Notes: generated from the sequence alone by a model not told the origin. A DNA stretch of 64,000 bases from Oxalobacter sp. (GCA_018384065.1 JAHAYL010000036.1:17689-81688); one strand, 5' to 3'; shown: positions 53,794 through 63,298, counted from the first letter of the stretch. Program-made: numbers and translations.

Positions 53794-54471
53794 ATGAAAA
53801 AGCTTGCAACCGCATTGCTGCTGGCAGCTGGGGGCTTGATTCCGGTCTATGCCGATACCCTGTCTGTTGACAAGACAGATTTTGCTGAAATCAGCACCGT
53901 CATCGATGATGCCGCCTATGACATCCGTTACTATTCCTCAAACAACTTCACAGGCAACCGCATACAGGGCTACCACGCTCCCAGGGCGTATATGACCAAA
54001 GAGGCGCTGACGGCCCTCTCAAAAGCGGCTGATGACTTAAGAAGCCAAGGGTACAGGCTCCTGATCTGGGACTCCTACAGACCCCAGAAAGCCGTGGACA
54101 ACTTTGTCACCTGGATCAATGACCCGAAAGACCCCGGTGACAAGACCTTTTACCCAAACCTGCAGAAACAGGACCTGGTCAAAGGCAATTATGTCGCCAC
54201 AAAATCCTCCCATACCCGGGGCAGTACCGTTGACCTGACCATCATCCGGAAAGACGGCACCGCGGTTGATATGGGTGGCACATTCGACCTGTTCTCAGAA
54301 ATATCGCATCCCGATTATCCAAAAATCACCGAAGCCCAGAAACAGAACCGTCAGATCCTGAGGGATGCGATGCTGAAAGCGGGATTCAAGGGCATCGACT
54401 CTGAATGGTGGCATTTCACCTATAAGGACGAACCTTATAAAGACACCTATTTTGACTTTGATGTCGAATGA
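53794..54471 (+). CDS. ddpX: D-alanyl-D-alanine dipeptidase (VanX/DdpX-type)
   Basis: The 225-residue zinc enzyme has an N-terminal signal peptide (cleavage after PVYA) and family motifs IRYYSSNNFTGNRIQGY, LLIWDSYRPQKAVDNFV, the zinc site SSHTRGSTVDLTII, the catalytic FDLFSEISHPDY, and EWWHFTYKDEPY with the last zinc histidine. It hydrolyses D-Ala-D-Ala released from peptidoglycan, probably in the periplasm. No VanA/VanH partners are near, so a recycling role is more likely than resistance. Confidence 0.93.
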   Translation: MKKLATALLLAAGGLIPVYADTLSVDKTDFAEISTVIDDAAYDIRYYSSNNFTGNRIQGYHAPRAYMTKEALTALSKAADDLRSQGYRLLIWDSYRPQKAVDNFVTWINDPKDPGDKTFYPNLQKQDLVKGNYVATKSSHTRGSTVDLTIIRKDGTAVDMGGTFDLFSEISHPDYPKITEAQKQNRQILRDAMLKAGFKGIDSEWWHFTYKDEPYKDTYFDFDVE

Positions 54472-54530
54472 TACTGGACAGTTACGGTCAAAGATGGCTT
54501 AGCGGCAGTGTAGAACAGAAAGGAACATAA

Positions 54531-55451
54531 ATGAAACGTAAGGACTGGAAAGCACTGTTGGCAATTCCGCTCATGGCTGTCTGTCTATCAGCCTGTGGAG
54601 AAAACACCGTGCAGGACAAGAAACCCCAAGAAACCGCAGGTTCCCCAGCTACTGGTGCAGGCTCTGTCTGCAAGACCTTTGCAGCATGTGAACCACTGGC
54701 AATCAAAGGAGATGCCCAGGCCCAGTACGAGCTGGCTTCGATGTTCCACGAAGGCAGGGGCACTGCCAAAAGCAGGATCAGCGCCATTTACTGGTTTGGC
54801 AATTCAGCCCAAAAGGGCTATGCAGATGCCAGTGCCCGACGTGAAGCCATCCTGAAAGACCTGGAAAAATCAGCCGGGCAGGGTGATGCAGAAGCACAGT
54901 GCGACCTTGCCTGGATGTATTGGCATGGTTATGGACTGCCCCGCGACAATGCCAAGGCAGTCGCCTGGTTTGAAAAATCAGCTGGAAAAGGCAATATCAA
55001 GGCTCAGTACAGCCTTGGCGAAATCTATACCGATGACCGCTGGGTCCAGCAGGACCTTGCCAAGGCGGCACATTGGTTTGAAGAAGCCGCCAAGCAGGGT
55101 GATGCCAAGGCACAGAACAAGCTGAGCACCATCTATTACCTTGGCAAAGGCGTGCCCCAGGACTACGCCAAAGCCAGATACTGGGCAGAGAAATCCGCAG
55201 GACAGGGGAATGATGAAGGGCAGGTGCTGCTCGGCTGGCTTTATGAGAAAGGCTACAGCGTTCCGCAGGACTATGCGAAAGCGAAAGACCTGTATGAAAA
55301 AGCCGCCTTACAGGGAAACCAGAAAGGGCAGGACAAGCTCGCCGTATTCTACCGCCTCGGCAAGGGCACGCCTAAAGACCCTGCAAAGGCAAATTACTGG
55401 GCTGACAAAGCCATGCAGCAGGGCGACTGCGGCAGTGCTGGGGGATGCTGA
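54531..55451 (+). CDS. Sel1-repeat lipoprotein
   Basis: The 306-residue protein has a lipobox LSAC (cysteine at about residue 22), a low-complexity linker, and about six Sel1 repeats with the pattern A-Q-x-x-L-x-x-x-Y-x-x-G-x-G-x-x-x-D-x-A-K-A-x-x-W. Likely outer-membrane or periplasmic anchored scaffold. It shares the repeat type with the larger secreted proteins at 8.1 and 20.9 kb. Confidence 0.88.
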   Translation: MKRKDWKALLAIPLMAVCLSACGENTVQDKKPQETAGSPATGAGSVCKTFAACEPLAIKGDAQAQYELASMFHEGRGTAKSRISAIYWFGNSAQKGYADASARREAILKDLEKSAGQGDAEAQCDLAWMYWHGYGLPRDNAKAVAWFEKSAGKGNIKAQYSLGEIYTDDRWVQQDLAKAAHWFEEAAKQGDAKAQNKLSTIYYLGKGVPQDYAKARYWAEKSAGQGNDEGQVLLGWLYEKGYSVPQDYAKAKDLYEKAALQGNQKGQDKLAVFYRLGKGTPKDPAKANYWADKAMQQGDCGSAGGC

Positions 55452-55524
55452 ACAGGTCCTTTGAAAAGTATCCCTGCATGCCAGAAACTTGGAAAGCCAG
55501 TTGATGGACATAGGAGAGGTGACC

Positions 55525-55729
55525 ATGAAATCAAACCGGTTTTGGTCCCATCCATGTCGGTGACCCAATCGAAAAACTGACCATCCTTGGCATTGAAAAA
55601 CCCCAGGATGCCAACGGTGAAGTGACCACAGGTACAGAGGAATACCGTTTCCGCTTCACATACCATGACGGGAAAATAACCACCATGAGCTACTGTTACC
55701 GCGACAGGGGTTTCATGGATGCGCCTTGA
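55525..55729 (+). pseudogene. Decayed gene with frameshift after the start
   Basis: A ribosome site (AGGAGAGG) and ATG at 55525 open a 12-codon frame, which ends at TGA 55561. In the next frame a coding-like stretch of about 60 codons continues from about 55535 to TGA 55727 (GPIHVGDPIEKLTILGIEKP and later FRFTYHDGKITTMSYCYRD). The two parts together look like a small exported-type protein that lost its signal region by deletion and frameshift. A sequencing slip cannot be ruled out. Parent family not recognised. Confidence 0.5.
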
Positions 55730-55833
55730 ATAAAGCCCCCTGACCGTCCCCCATGCCTGATGCCTCTGGATTGAGGCATATTTTTCATTGGATTTTATCT
55801 TCAAAAAGAAACCCAAAAGAGAAATGGATGGGC

Positions 55834-55839
55834 TATAAT
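55834..55839 (+). promoter_or_regulatory. -10 element upstream of usp gene 2
   Basis: GGGC-TATAAT 62 bases before ATG 55901, like that of usp gene 1. Confidence 0.5.
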
Positions 55840-55900
55840 GGGGCAAAGGAAGAAATAGTTTTATCAAGGTCAATCTACCAACCCCTTAATGGAGGATACC

Positions 55901-56788
55901 ATGTCAGAAAAAAGCTATATTCTTACTGCGACAGACATGTCAGACTGGGCGAAACATGCAGAAGCCAAAGGTGCTGCGCTCACAAGGCTCGTTGGCAATG
56001 CAACCATGCTCCTTGTCCATGTCCAGGAACCAAGGGGTGGCGTATTTGCCATGGATTCGGCAAACGCAGTCCTCAACAAAGAGCTTTACCGTGTCGAAGC
56101 GGAAAAAGCCCTTGAGGAAACCGCCCGTCAGTTGGCAGTCAAAAAAGGCATCACCGTCATGCCGATTGTCCGGACCGGGAAAGTCACCGATGAAATCAAG
56201 ACCGTCATCAAAGACAAAAAGGCAGACCTGCTTGTCATTGGTGCCCATGGACTGGGATACCATTTCCTGCCGATCATCGGGAATATCCCGATAAAACTGC
56301 TCCAGGGCAGCGAGTGCCCGACACTCATCATCAGGCAGGAAGATGAACGGCCGTATAAAAAAGTCCTGATGCCGGTTGACTTCTCCAATGTCACCATCAA
56401 TCAGGTCAAGCAGTCGCTGAAATTCATTCCTGAAAATGCAGAAGTCATCCTGATGGGTGTCTGCGAATCACCGAATTCCGACCTCAACTTCTATTCGAAC
56501 GTTGAGCCGGCAGTCCTTGAGGCATACCGCAAAACCATCAAGGACAAAGAACAGGAAAAAATGGACCAGCTGTTACAGAAAGTTGGTTCCCTGCGGCAGT
56601 TCAAGACACATATCGAAATCGGTGTCCCGCACAAGGCAATCCTCAGTTATGCCAAGATGAACGGGGTTGACCTGCTGGTATTGGGTAAACATCACCGGCT
56701 CAGGATTGAAGACTACCTGATCGGCAGCACCATCCATTACGCAATCAATGAAGCAGAATGTGATGTCCTGATCACAACATCTGCCTGA
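55901..56788 (+). CDS. Tandem-domain universal stress protein 2
   Basis: The 295-residue paralogue of the usp at 46693 has the same two Usp domains (YILTATDMSDWAKHAEAKGA; IGAHGLGYHFLPIIGNIP; YKKVLMPVDFSNVT; VLGKHHRLRIEDYLIGSTIH). Start ATG 55901 is set by GGAGG five bases upstream; the in-frame ATG 55889 covers that site. The shared leader and promoter suggest common stress control. Confidence 0.9.
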   Translation: MSEKSYILTATDMSDWAKHAEAKGAALTRLVGNATMLLVHVQEPRGGVFAMDSANAVLNKELYRVEAEKALEETARQLAVKKGITVMPIVRTGKVTDEIKTVIKDKKADLLVIGAHGLGYHFLPIIGNIPIKLLQGSECPTLIIRQEDERPYKKVLMPVDFSNVTINQVKQSLKFIPENAEVILMGVCESPNSDLNFYSNVEPAVLEAYRKTIKDKEQEKMDQLLQKVGSLRQFKTHIEIGVPHKAILSYAKMNGVDLLVLGKHHRLRIEDYLIGSTIHYAINEAECDVLITTSA

Positions 56789-56836
56789 CCGGAAAGGAGC
56801 TGTCCTCTACCGCTATGGCAGGGGACAGCTGCAAGA

Positions 56837-57271
56837 CTACTTCACCAGCTTCTCCAACCTGTCCTCAATCTTATGGGACAGGTTCTTCAAGTGCTCATTG
56901 GTTTCTTCTAGGTCAGAGCCGTTCGGCAGATAGACATGCTTGGCGATACGTTCTCCGAACGCCTCATCAGAAAAGAAATCCGGTGGGGTCTCAATCTCAA
57001 GCATCTGGCGCACATCTGCATCCACCGTCCTTGCCGTGTAATCGTAGTAAAGACAGTAAAGCTTGTTGGTGGAAGGGGAGTCATAACAGTCGGCAATCTT
57101 CGCAATCGCCCCAGCCATGCCGGTTTCGCCTTTTTCCATATGCTGCCAGAAATCCTGAACCGCCTGGTCCAGCAGCTTCTCATCATCCGTCAGAGGCTTT
57201 GCCTGCGCAGACAGGCACGATAAAGCCAAGACACCCACACAAAACCCTTTAAACAAATTCCATCGTTTCAT
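56837..57271 (-). CDS. Exported protein of unknown function
   Basis: From ATG 57271 (AGGA five bases upstream) the 144-residue protein has a signal peptide ending in LSAQA and a helical, acidic mature part with CYDSP and LYCLYYDY. The open frame runs to 57373 without a sensible start. It ends about 50 bp from the convergent usp gene. No family recognised. Confidence 0.6.
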   Translation of the reverse strand: MKRWNLFKGFCVGVLALSCLSAQAKPLTDDEKLLDQAVQDFWQHMEKGETGMAGAIAKIADCYDSPSTNKLYCLYYDYTARTVDADVRQMLEIETPPDFFSDEAFGERIAKHVYLPNGSDLEETNEHLKNLSHKIEDRLEKLVK

Positions 57272-57388
57272 TGTCATCCTGATCAGATAGTCATTTTCTG
57301 AAAGCATACCCCTAGAAAGCAGGTATGTGTTAAAATGCATCCCTGACTTCTGGCAAAATAGAACATACCACAAAGACCTGAAGTATTG

Positions 57389-57916
57389 ATGATGAAAAAA
57401 ATCCTCCTCTCTGCAATGATGGTTGCAGCCACAGTTACGGTGTCATCCATTAGACCTGTTTCGGCTGATTCCATTTCGGAAACAGGCTCACAGGGAAGCG
57501 GTTACCAGCATTATGTCAACAGCCGTTTTGGGGTTTCTATCGATGTTCCCAAAAGTTTCAAAGCCAATCCACCTGCTGAAGAACGCAATGCCCGTTCATT
57601 CTTTGACAGGCGTAACGATTCGGTTGTTGTCTGGGGAAACTACAACTTCACAGGTGAAACTCTCCTGAGTGCCTACCGGGAAGCATTGAGGCAACATCCT
57701 TATGCGACTTACAAGGCACATGGCAAGAACTGGTATGTAATCGCCTACCGTGAAACACGCGGAGGTGTCTATGAAAAGTATTTCATCAATGACCAGTATA
57801 AGAATGGTCTGATTATCCGGTATCCTGCTTCCCGTACCAAAGCCATGAAACCGCTATGCACTTCAATTGCCAAGTCCTTCAAGCCTGGGTGGACAAATCC
57901 TGACAGGGAAGAATGA
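57389..57916 (+). CDS. Exported protein of unknown function
   Basis: The 175-residue protein has a signal peptide (MMKKILLSAMMVAATVTVSS...VSA) and a mature domain with VNSRFGVSIDVPKSF, FDRRNDSVVVWGNYNF and YREALRQHPYATYKAHGKNW. This pattern (a strand, then WGN, then helical and basic end ASRTKAMKPLCTSIAKSFKPG) recurs in small periplasmic proteins of unknown role. Divergent from 56837-57271, so the 117-bp gap must hold two promoters. Confidence 0.68.
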   Translation: MMKKILLSAMMVAATVTVSSIRPVSADSISETGSQGSGYQHYVNSRFGVSIDVPKSFKANPPAEERNARSFFDRRNDSVVVWGNYNFTGETLLSAYREALRQHPYATYKAHGKNWYVIAYRETRGGVYEKYFINDQYKNGLIIRYPASRTKAMKPLCTSIAKSFKPGWTNPDREE

Positions 57917-57961
57917 GCCGGAAACCCGTGAAGAACATTGTCCCTGCCAGAGTGAAAAACC

Positions 57962-58444
57962 ATGCACAAAACCGACCGAACCCTCTATCTGCTTTGCGGC
58001 ATACCCTATTCAGGCAAATCAACCTTTGCCGGTAAAGACCCTGTCCTTTCAGGACTGCCATGCCTTTCCTCTGATGCCATCATCCTTGCAAAGGCAGAGC
58101 AGCAGGGTACCACCTATGACCGGATTTTCTTCGAATCCATCAAAGATGCTGAGAAAACCTTCCAGAAGCAGGTCACGGTGCATTTCGAGGCAGGCAAGTC
58201 ATTCATCATCGACCGGACAAACGGCAACCCAGACACCCGCAGGAAACTCTGCCAGACAGCCAGGGAATATGATTTCCGGACAGTCTGCATCTATTTTGAA
58301 CCGCCATCAGACGATGAAATCAGAAAACGGATTGCCACGAGAAAGAACCAAACCCTCTCACTGCAACGGGTCCTGTCTTTCAAGAACAGCTTTGTCCTGC
58401 CAACCCTGGATGAAGGATTTGATGCCTATTTTGTGGTCAGGTAA
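57962..58444 (+). CDS. P-loop kinase-like protein (AAA_33/polynucleotide-kinase type)
   Basis: The 160-residue protein has Walker A GIPYSGKST at about 14-22, a second phosphate-related D in SFIIDRTNGNPDTRR (about 82-96), and lid arginines in RKRIATRKNQ. It resembles stand-alone predicted kinases of the zeta-toxin/polynucleotide kinase group. Substrate unknown. It lies between accessory genes and the AT-rich island. Confidence 0.75.
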   Translation: MHKTDRTLYLLCGIPYSGKSTFAGKDPVLSGLPCLSSDAIILAKAEQQGTTYDRIFFESIKDAEKTFQKQVTVHFEAGKSFIIDRTNGNPDTRRKLCQTAREYDFRTVCIYFEPPSDDEIRKRIATRKNQTLSLQRVLSFKNSFVLPTLDEGFDAYFVVR

Positions 58445-58685
58445 TAGGGCAATCTGCTAATAAGATTAAGCATTACAAAAACAGAGATGTATAAAGACAT
58501 TGCAATAACAGAAACAGGATATTTTTAAATACATCAGATATTTTTATAATTTCAATAGCATGGAGAATGCATAGTTAATGTTATTTCATGAAAATCACAT
58601 CGGTTCAGGTTCTGATGACAAAAGTAATAAAAATCTGGATGCCATGCCAAAAGTGACGTAATCAGCAAAATTTTTGGGAGTGAAT

Positions 58686-61600
58686 ATGGATTGGGAAAAA
58701 GGGGATGATGTAAGGCGTATAGACAATCCAGGGAAAGTCGGAACACTTACTGGGAAAATTCGAGAAAGGAATGGACAAAAGTATTTTTTTGTAAAATGGC
58801 CTAATGGAACAAAGGACTGGGTTGCACAGAACATTCTTGAGCTCGTCGAAGAGAAAGAAGACGATGATGATTGGACTTCCTTGCTTGCTAATAGAAGGTT
58901 TGGACGATCGAAGGATTTAAGACGGAATCTTACTCATATCCATCTGTCTGGCAAGCTTGCGAATCTTGTCTATTCTATGGGCATCACAAATACAGACTTC
59001 TATCCACATCAATATAAACCGTTACTTACACTGCTTAATTCCTCATCCGACGGACTTTTGATTGCAGATGAGGTCGGTCTTGGTAAAACCATTGAGGCAG
59101 GTCTTATCTGGACTGAATTGAGAGCACGTGATGATCTTCAGAAACTGTTGATTGTTTGTCCAGCAGTACTTCGTGAGAAGTGGCGTGACGAACTTAAAAA
59201 CAGGTTTGGCATTGAATCACAAATTGTCGATTCAAAGACGCTTGTCTATGAACTTGAGTCAATCCGCGAATCAAGAGGTCAAAAAGCTTGGATTACCAGT
59301 TATCAGGCAATCAGACCACCAAAAGGATGGAACCCAGATAATCCTGACCCCGTGAATCCAAATGGGACAGAAAGATTGGCAAGGCTTTTATATGACAACG
59401 AGGATGACAGAGAACTCATCGACCTTGTTATTTTCGATGAAGCTCATTACATGCGTAATATTTCAAGTGCTGCTAACAGATTGGGGCAAATGCTCCAGAA
59501 GGTTTCACGGTATCGAATTTTGCTTTCCGCTACTCCAATAAACCTCAAAAATGATGATTTATTTCACCTTTTAAAAATTTGCAATCCAGAACAGTTTCAA
59601 TACAAGGCTATTTTCGATGAGATGATTAGTTCTAATGCGCCATTGAAGGCTGCACATGATGCTGTGCTCAATCCTTCCACAAGTGCAGGAACAATTCTTC
59701 AAAACATCCGACAAGCAAAGGCGACACCATTGTTCAGTGATTCACGTCAACTTGCTCTGATTCTTGAGAATCCGCCTAATGACAAGCAACTTGAAGACAA
59801 ACGTTTTAGAGCAGAGCTGGCAGCTGATCTTGAGAAAGTCGATCTTCTAGGGCATGTTCTTACTAGAACTTTGAAAAGGGAAGTAGATGGAAAACGACCA
59901 GAGAGAAAAGTTCTACCTGAGAAAGTTCCTTTTACTGAAGCGGAACAGGCGCTTTACAAATATGTGACAGATATTGTTATCGACTATGCAGAGAAAAATG
60001 ACTTGTTGGAAGGTTTTTTGCTGGTAATGCCACAGCGTCAGGTTTGCAGTTGTCCGAGTGCTTTTTTGACTGACTGGCTGAAGGCTGGCGAACAGACCGA
60101 TTTTGAGGGTTATCAGGATGATGATGACGTTATAACAGATGATGTGAAAGTTTCCGGTCTTAAACAATATATCTATAGCCACTTCCCACGCTCGATTGAT
60201 ATTGATGAAATCATGCGTCATGACTCAAAGTTTCTAAGGACTCATGAGATTCTTGGTGAATTTTTTTCAAATAATCCACAGGAGAAGGTCATCATCTTCA
60301 CATCGTTCAGAAACACCGCAAATTATCTCTGTACCAAGTTGAATCAATCAGGTTTCGCAACGATTTCGATTATGGGGGGGATGCAGGAATCAAAGCAAGA
60401 AATCATCAAACGATTCAAAAATGATTCTCATATGCGAGTTCTTGTCGCAACCGAAGTTGCTTCTGAAGGCGTTGACCTTCAGTTTTGTAGATTCCTAATC
60501 AATTATGATTTACCTTGGAATCCTATGCGCATTGAGCAACGCATTGGTCGTATAGATAGACTAGGTCAACATTCACCTGTACTCAATATATGGAATATTT
60601 TATACAAGGATTCTATTGATGACAGAATCTTTACTCGTCTTTTGACAAGGTTGGAAATCTTCAAAGAAGCCTTAGGCGAATTGGAGCCGATTGTAGGAAA
60701 GACTGTCAGTCGGCTTGAGATTGAGTTGTTGACGAAGAAACTAACAGAAGGGGAAATACGAGAAAAGATTGAGAAAGCTGCTCTAGCACTTGAAAACGTC
60801 CGCAAAAAACGCGAGGAACTTGAAAAAAACGCATCACAGATGATGGCACATGGGAAGATGGTTCTCGAACGAATTGCTGCCGCAGATGAATTGTCACGCC
60901 GTGTTACAGAAAGTGATCTTATCATATATGTGCAGGATTATTTGAATCAATATGCGCCAGGACATCAGTTCATCCAGAAGCAAGGCTATGAATATGATAT
61001 CAAACTGCCTCTTGATATCGCGGGAGAACTTGATGATTTCTGTAGGGAGCGCAATATTGTTAACCAGACAAAATTGAGCAAAGGAAATCTTCTGTCTTGC
61101 CGCTTTGCAAACAAGCTTACTTCACAAGGCAAGATGGGACAGGAAATCATCCATCAATTCCATCCACTAATCCGTTTCATAGGCAAAGAACTTCTTGAAA
61201 AGAATGAGACATTTTATCCATTGGTCTCATTAAGAGTGAAAAGGACAGAAGAAAGGTTACCATTAGGAATTTATGCTTTTGCTATCAGAAAATGGACGTT
61301 TACAGGAATCAAGATTGAAGAATGGCTTCAAACTGCAATGAGACCACTTGAAGGAGGAACCGCATTGAAGGAGGATGATGCGGATTTCTTAATTAACCAG
61401 GCAAGACTCAATGGAGAGGACTGGATTGAAGCTCCGAATCTTATAGAAAGTACTAGAGTCGAAAATGTTCTCTTCACCCTCGAAGAGGATCTTGCCAGCG
61501 CATTTCAGACAGCAAAGGGGAAAAAACAGATAGAGAATGAGGATAGGAAGAATTTTCAGCTTAAAGGACTTGAACAGTATTCTGGGATGCAGCTCGAACA

Positions 61601-61784
61601 TTACAGTGAAGTACTTCATAAACATATTGCAAGTGGCAATAAAGGGCTTACAGCTTCTGTCCAGCAAAAGATTGATAGATTACAACTGAACGTTCGCAAA
61701 AGAAGAGAAGAAATACTGAATAATTCAAAAGTGATACCCGATGACCATTGTGTCTGTGTCGGAATCATTGAACTTTATGCCTGA
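58686..61784 (+). CDS. SNF2/RapA-like helicase with N-terminal SH3-like segment, putative defence protein
   Basis: From ATG 58686 (GGGAG five bases before) the 1032-residue protein has an N-terminal basic beta segment (VGTLTGKIRERNGQKYFFVKW, split as a small SH3/Tudor-like unit at about 15-50), then a SNF2 core: DEVGLGKT at 128-135, VIFDEAH at about 248-254, LLSATP at 279-284, and motifs V (ATEVASEGVDL near 588-598) and VI (QRIGRIDRLGQ at 618-628). A long helical C-terminal part follows with a coiled-coil region (about 680-760). Such ATP-driven DNA translocases occur in RNA polymerase recycling (RapA) and in several phage-defence loci. It is separated by only 29 bp from an Hsp70/actin-fold gene. 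Confidence 0.9.
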   Translation: MDWEKGDDVRRIDNPGKVGTLTGKIRERNGQKYFFVKWPNGTKDWVAQNILELVEEKEDDDDWTSLLANRRFGRSKDLRRNLTHIHLSGKLANLVYSMGITNTDFYPHQYKPLLTLLNSSSDGLLIADEVGLGKTIEAGLIWTELRARDDLQKLLIVCPAVLREKWRDELKNRFGIESQIVDSKTLVYELESIRESRGQKAWITSYQAIRPPKGWNPDNPDPVNPNGTERLARLLYDNEDDRELIDLVIFDEAHYMRNISSAANRLGQMLQKVSRYRILLSATPINLKNDDLFHLLKICNPEQFQYKAIFDEMISSNAPLKAAHDAVLNPSTSAGTILQNIRQAKATPLFSDSRQLALILENPPNDKQLEDKRFRAELAADLEKVDLLGHVLTRTLKREVDGKRPERKVLPEKVPFTEAEQALYKYVTDIVIDYAEKNDLLEGFLLVMPQRQVCSCPSAFLTDWLKAGEQTDFEGYQDDDDVITDDVKVSGLKQYIYSHFPRSIDIDEIMRHDSKFLRTHEILGEFFSNNPQEKVIIFTSFRNTANYLCTKLNQSGFATISIMGGMQESKQEIIKRFKNDSHMRVLVATEVASEGVDLQFCRFLINYDLPWNPMRIEQRIGRIDRLGQHSPVLNIWNILYKDSIDDRIFTRLLTRLEIFKEALGELEPIVGKTVSRLEIELLTKKLTEGEIREKIEKAALALENVRKKREELEKNASQMMAHGKMVLERIAAADELSRRVTESDLIIYVQDYLNQYAPGHQFIQKQGYEYDIKLPLDIAGELDDFCRERNIVNQTKLSKGNLLSCRFANKLTSQGKMGQEIIHQFHPLIRFIGKELLEKNETFYPLVSLRVKRTEERLPLGIYAFAIRKWTFTGIKIEEWLQTAMRPLEGGTALKEDDADFLINQARLNGEDWIEAPNLIESTRVENVLFTLEEDLASAFQTAKGKKQIENEDRKNFQLKGLEQYSGMQLEHYSEVLHKHIASGNKGLTASVQQKIDRLQLNVRKRREEILNNSKVIPDDHCVCVGIIELYA

Positions 61785-61813
61785 TTGACAGATACCTGAA
61801 TATGGGAAGGAAC

Positions 61814-63136
61814 ATGATAACCGATACATATTTCAAGCTACCTGATAATTGGGTAGACGCTGGACGTGAGACATATTGCAATAAAGACGGTGAGCCAGTC
61901 TTTATTGGTCTGGACTTTGGGACATGCTTTACAAAGGCAGCAGTCAGACTACACGACCAATTGCATGTGGTTACATGGGAAGGTGTCACCCAGTTTCCAA
62001 AGAACTATCTGTTGCCAAGTGAAGTCAGTTACATCAATGGGGATTTTGTCCTTGGAAAAACGCAAAGATTCAGGACAAATTTGAAGACTGGACTGTTTTA
62101 CAAGAAGTTCAAAAAAGATTCAGTTGAGGCTGGGGCGGTCTGTATATTTCTAGCACTTGTGTTACGTTACATTCGAGCATGGGTTTACAGGCATCTTGGA
62201 AAACATTTCAGGTCAAGAAAGATTAAATGGGGGGTCAATGTAGGACTTCCGGCTGAAGTGTTGGAGTTCTCTGTAATGACAAAAACCTATGAGACGATTA
62301 CAAGAACAGCATGGTTAATGAGTCAGGAAAAAATTATTGACTGGCACAAGGTCATGGATTATCTGCAGAAAATTTCCCCATCTGAGATTGACAGATTTTT
62401 ACCTCTTGATGCTATCAAATTGGATTTCTGCGAAGCTAAACCAGAATTCGTTGCACAGCTTGCTGGTTACATCCAGTCTCCTCAACGTCAGAACGGCCTA
62501 CATCTGCTGGTTGATATCGGTGGAGGTACCCTCGATGTCGTTTCTTTTATCATCTGGGAAGCAAATCAGGATAGTGATGATGAGTACAATATCCTTTGGC
62601 CATCGGTCACACGCAATGGGACACAGGCTTTAAACGATTATAGATGTAGAGGAACCAAAGTAGTGGCAGACATTTTTCAGCATGTATTGGATGCTACTAG
62701 TTTTGCAACCCAATATAGACTTCCCCCATTTGAAATCAGAAAACGTGATTCAGAATTCCAAGAACATATAAGAAGAAGAATTTTTAAAGTCTTGCATATG
62801 ACAAAGCAAAAAAGATACATACGCGCTCCCGAGTGGCAAAATGGGCTCAAGGTTTTCATTTCAGGCGGTGGAAGTCATGTTGGACTTTACAGGAATGCCA
62901 GCCTGGACGCAGCCAATGGCAAAACAAAACAATCTTCTCAATTGGTTGATTTGCCAGTGCATCCCGATTTGATGGATTTCAATGATTTCAGGAACTATTC
63001 AAGGGTTTCTGTAGCATGTGGACTTGCACAGGATCCTTTCAACTTCGGAATAATACGGAATGCAAAAGATATTACTGATGATGATGACCTGAATACGCAA
63101 GAAAAATTTGAATCTGTTACAAAAGATATGGTATGA
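61814..63136 (+). CDS. Hsp70/actin-fold ATPase, partner of the SNF2 gene
   Basis: The 440-residue protein has the three nucleotide-binding motifs of the Hsp70/actin/hexokinase fold: phosphate-1 FIGLDFGTCFTKAAV (about 30-44), phosphate-2 LLVDIGGGTLDVV (about 231-243), and adenosine VFISGGGSHVGLY (about 347-359). It lacks the Hsp70 substrate-binding domain, so it is closer to actin-like or stand-alone nucleotide-binding domain proteins. ATG 61814 is preceded by GGGA at six bases; ATG 61802 lacks a site. Its pairing with the SNF2 protein implies a joint ATP-driven machine; function unknown. Confidence 0.85.
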   Translation: MITDTYFKLPDNWVDAGRETYCNKDGEPVFIGLDFGTCFTKAAVRLHDQLHVVTWEGVTQFPKNYLLPSEVSYINGDFVLGKTQRFRTNLKTGLFYKKFKKDSVEAGAVCIFLALVLRYIRAWVYRHLGKHFRSRKIKWGVNVGLPAEVLEFSVMTKTYETITRTAWLMSQEKIIDWHKVMDYLQKISPSEIDRFLPLDAIKLDFCEAKPEFVAQLAGYIQSPQRQNGLHLLVDIGGGTLDVVSFIIWEANQDSDDEYNILWPSVTRNGTQALNDYRCRGTKVVADIFQHVLDATSFATQYRLPPFEIRKRDSEFQEHIRRRIFKVLHMTKQKRYIRAPEWQNGLKVFISGGGSHVGLYRNASLDAANGKTKQSSQLVDLPVHPDLMDFNDFRNYSRVSVACGLAQDPFNFGIIRNAKDITDDDDLNTQEKFESVTKDMV

Positions 63137-63191
63137 GGTCTTTATTTCGTATTTTGTTCACTACATCTCAAGTTATCTGTTTACCCATACT

Positions 63192-63211
63192 GGTAAGAAA
63201 GAGTTCTTACC
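63192..63211. repeat. Hairpin after the two-gene island
   Basis: GGTAAGAA (63192-63199) and TTCTTACC (63204-63211) form a perfect 8-bp stem with loop AGAG. No T-run follows, so a role as terminator is uncertain. It lies 56 bp after the Hsp70-like stop codon. Confidence 0.45.
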
Positions 63212-63298
63212 ACTAAATGGATTGTCATGTTCCTTCTAATCTAGAAACTTAAGAATCTGGCGAAAGAAGAAACAGGGTAGGATTAACCAGAGTATTCA

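Noticed and set aside
63192..63211. Hairpin as a terminator of the SNF2-Hsp70 operon
   Set aside because: The stem is perfect but no T-run follows, so only a repeat is reported.
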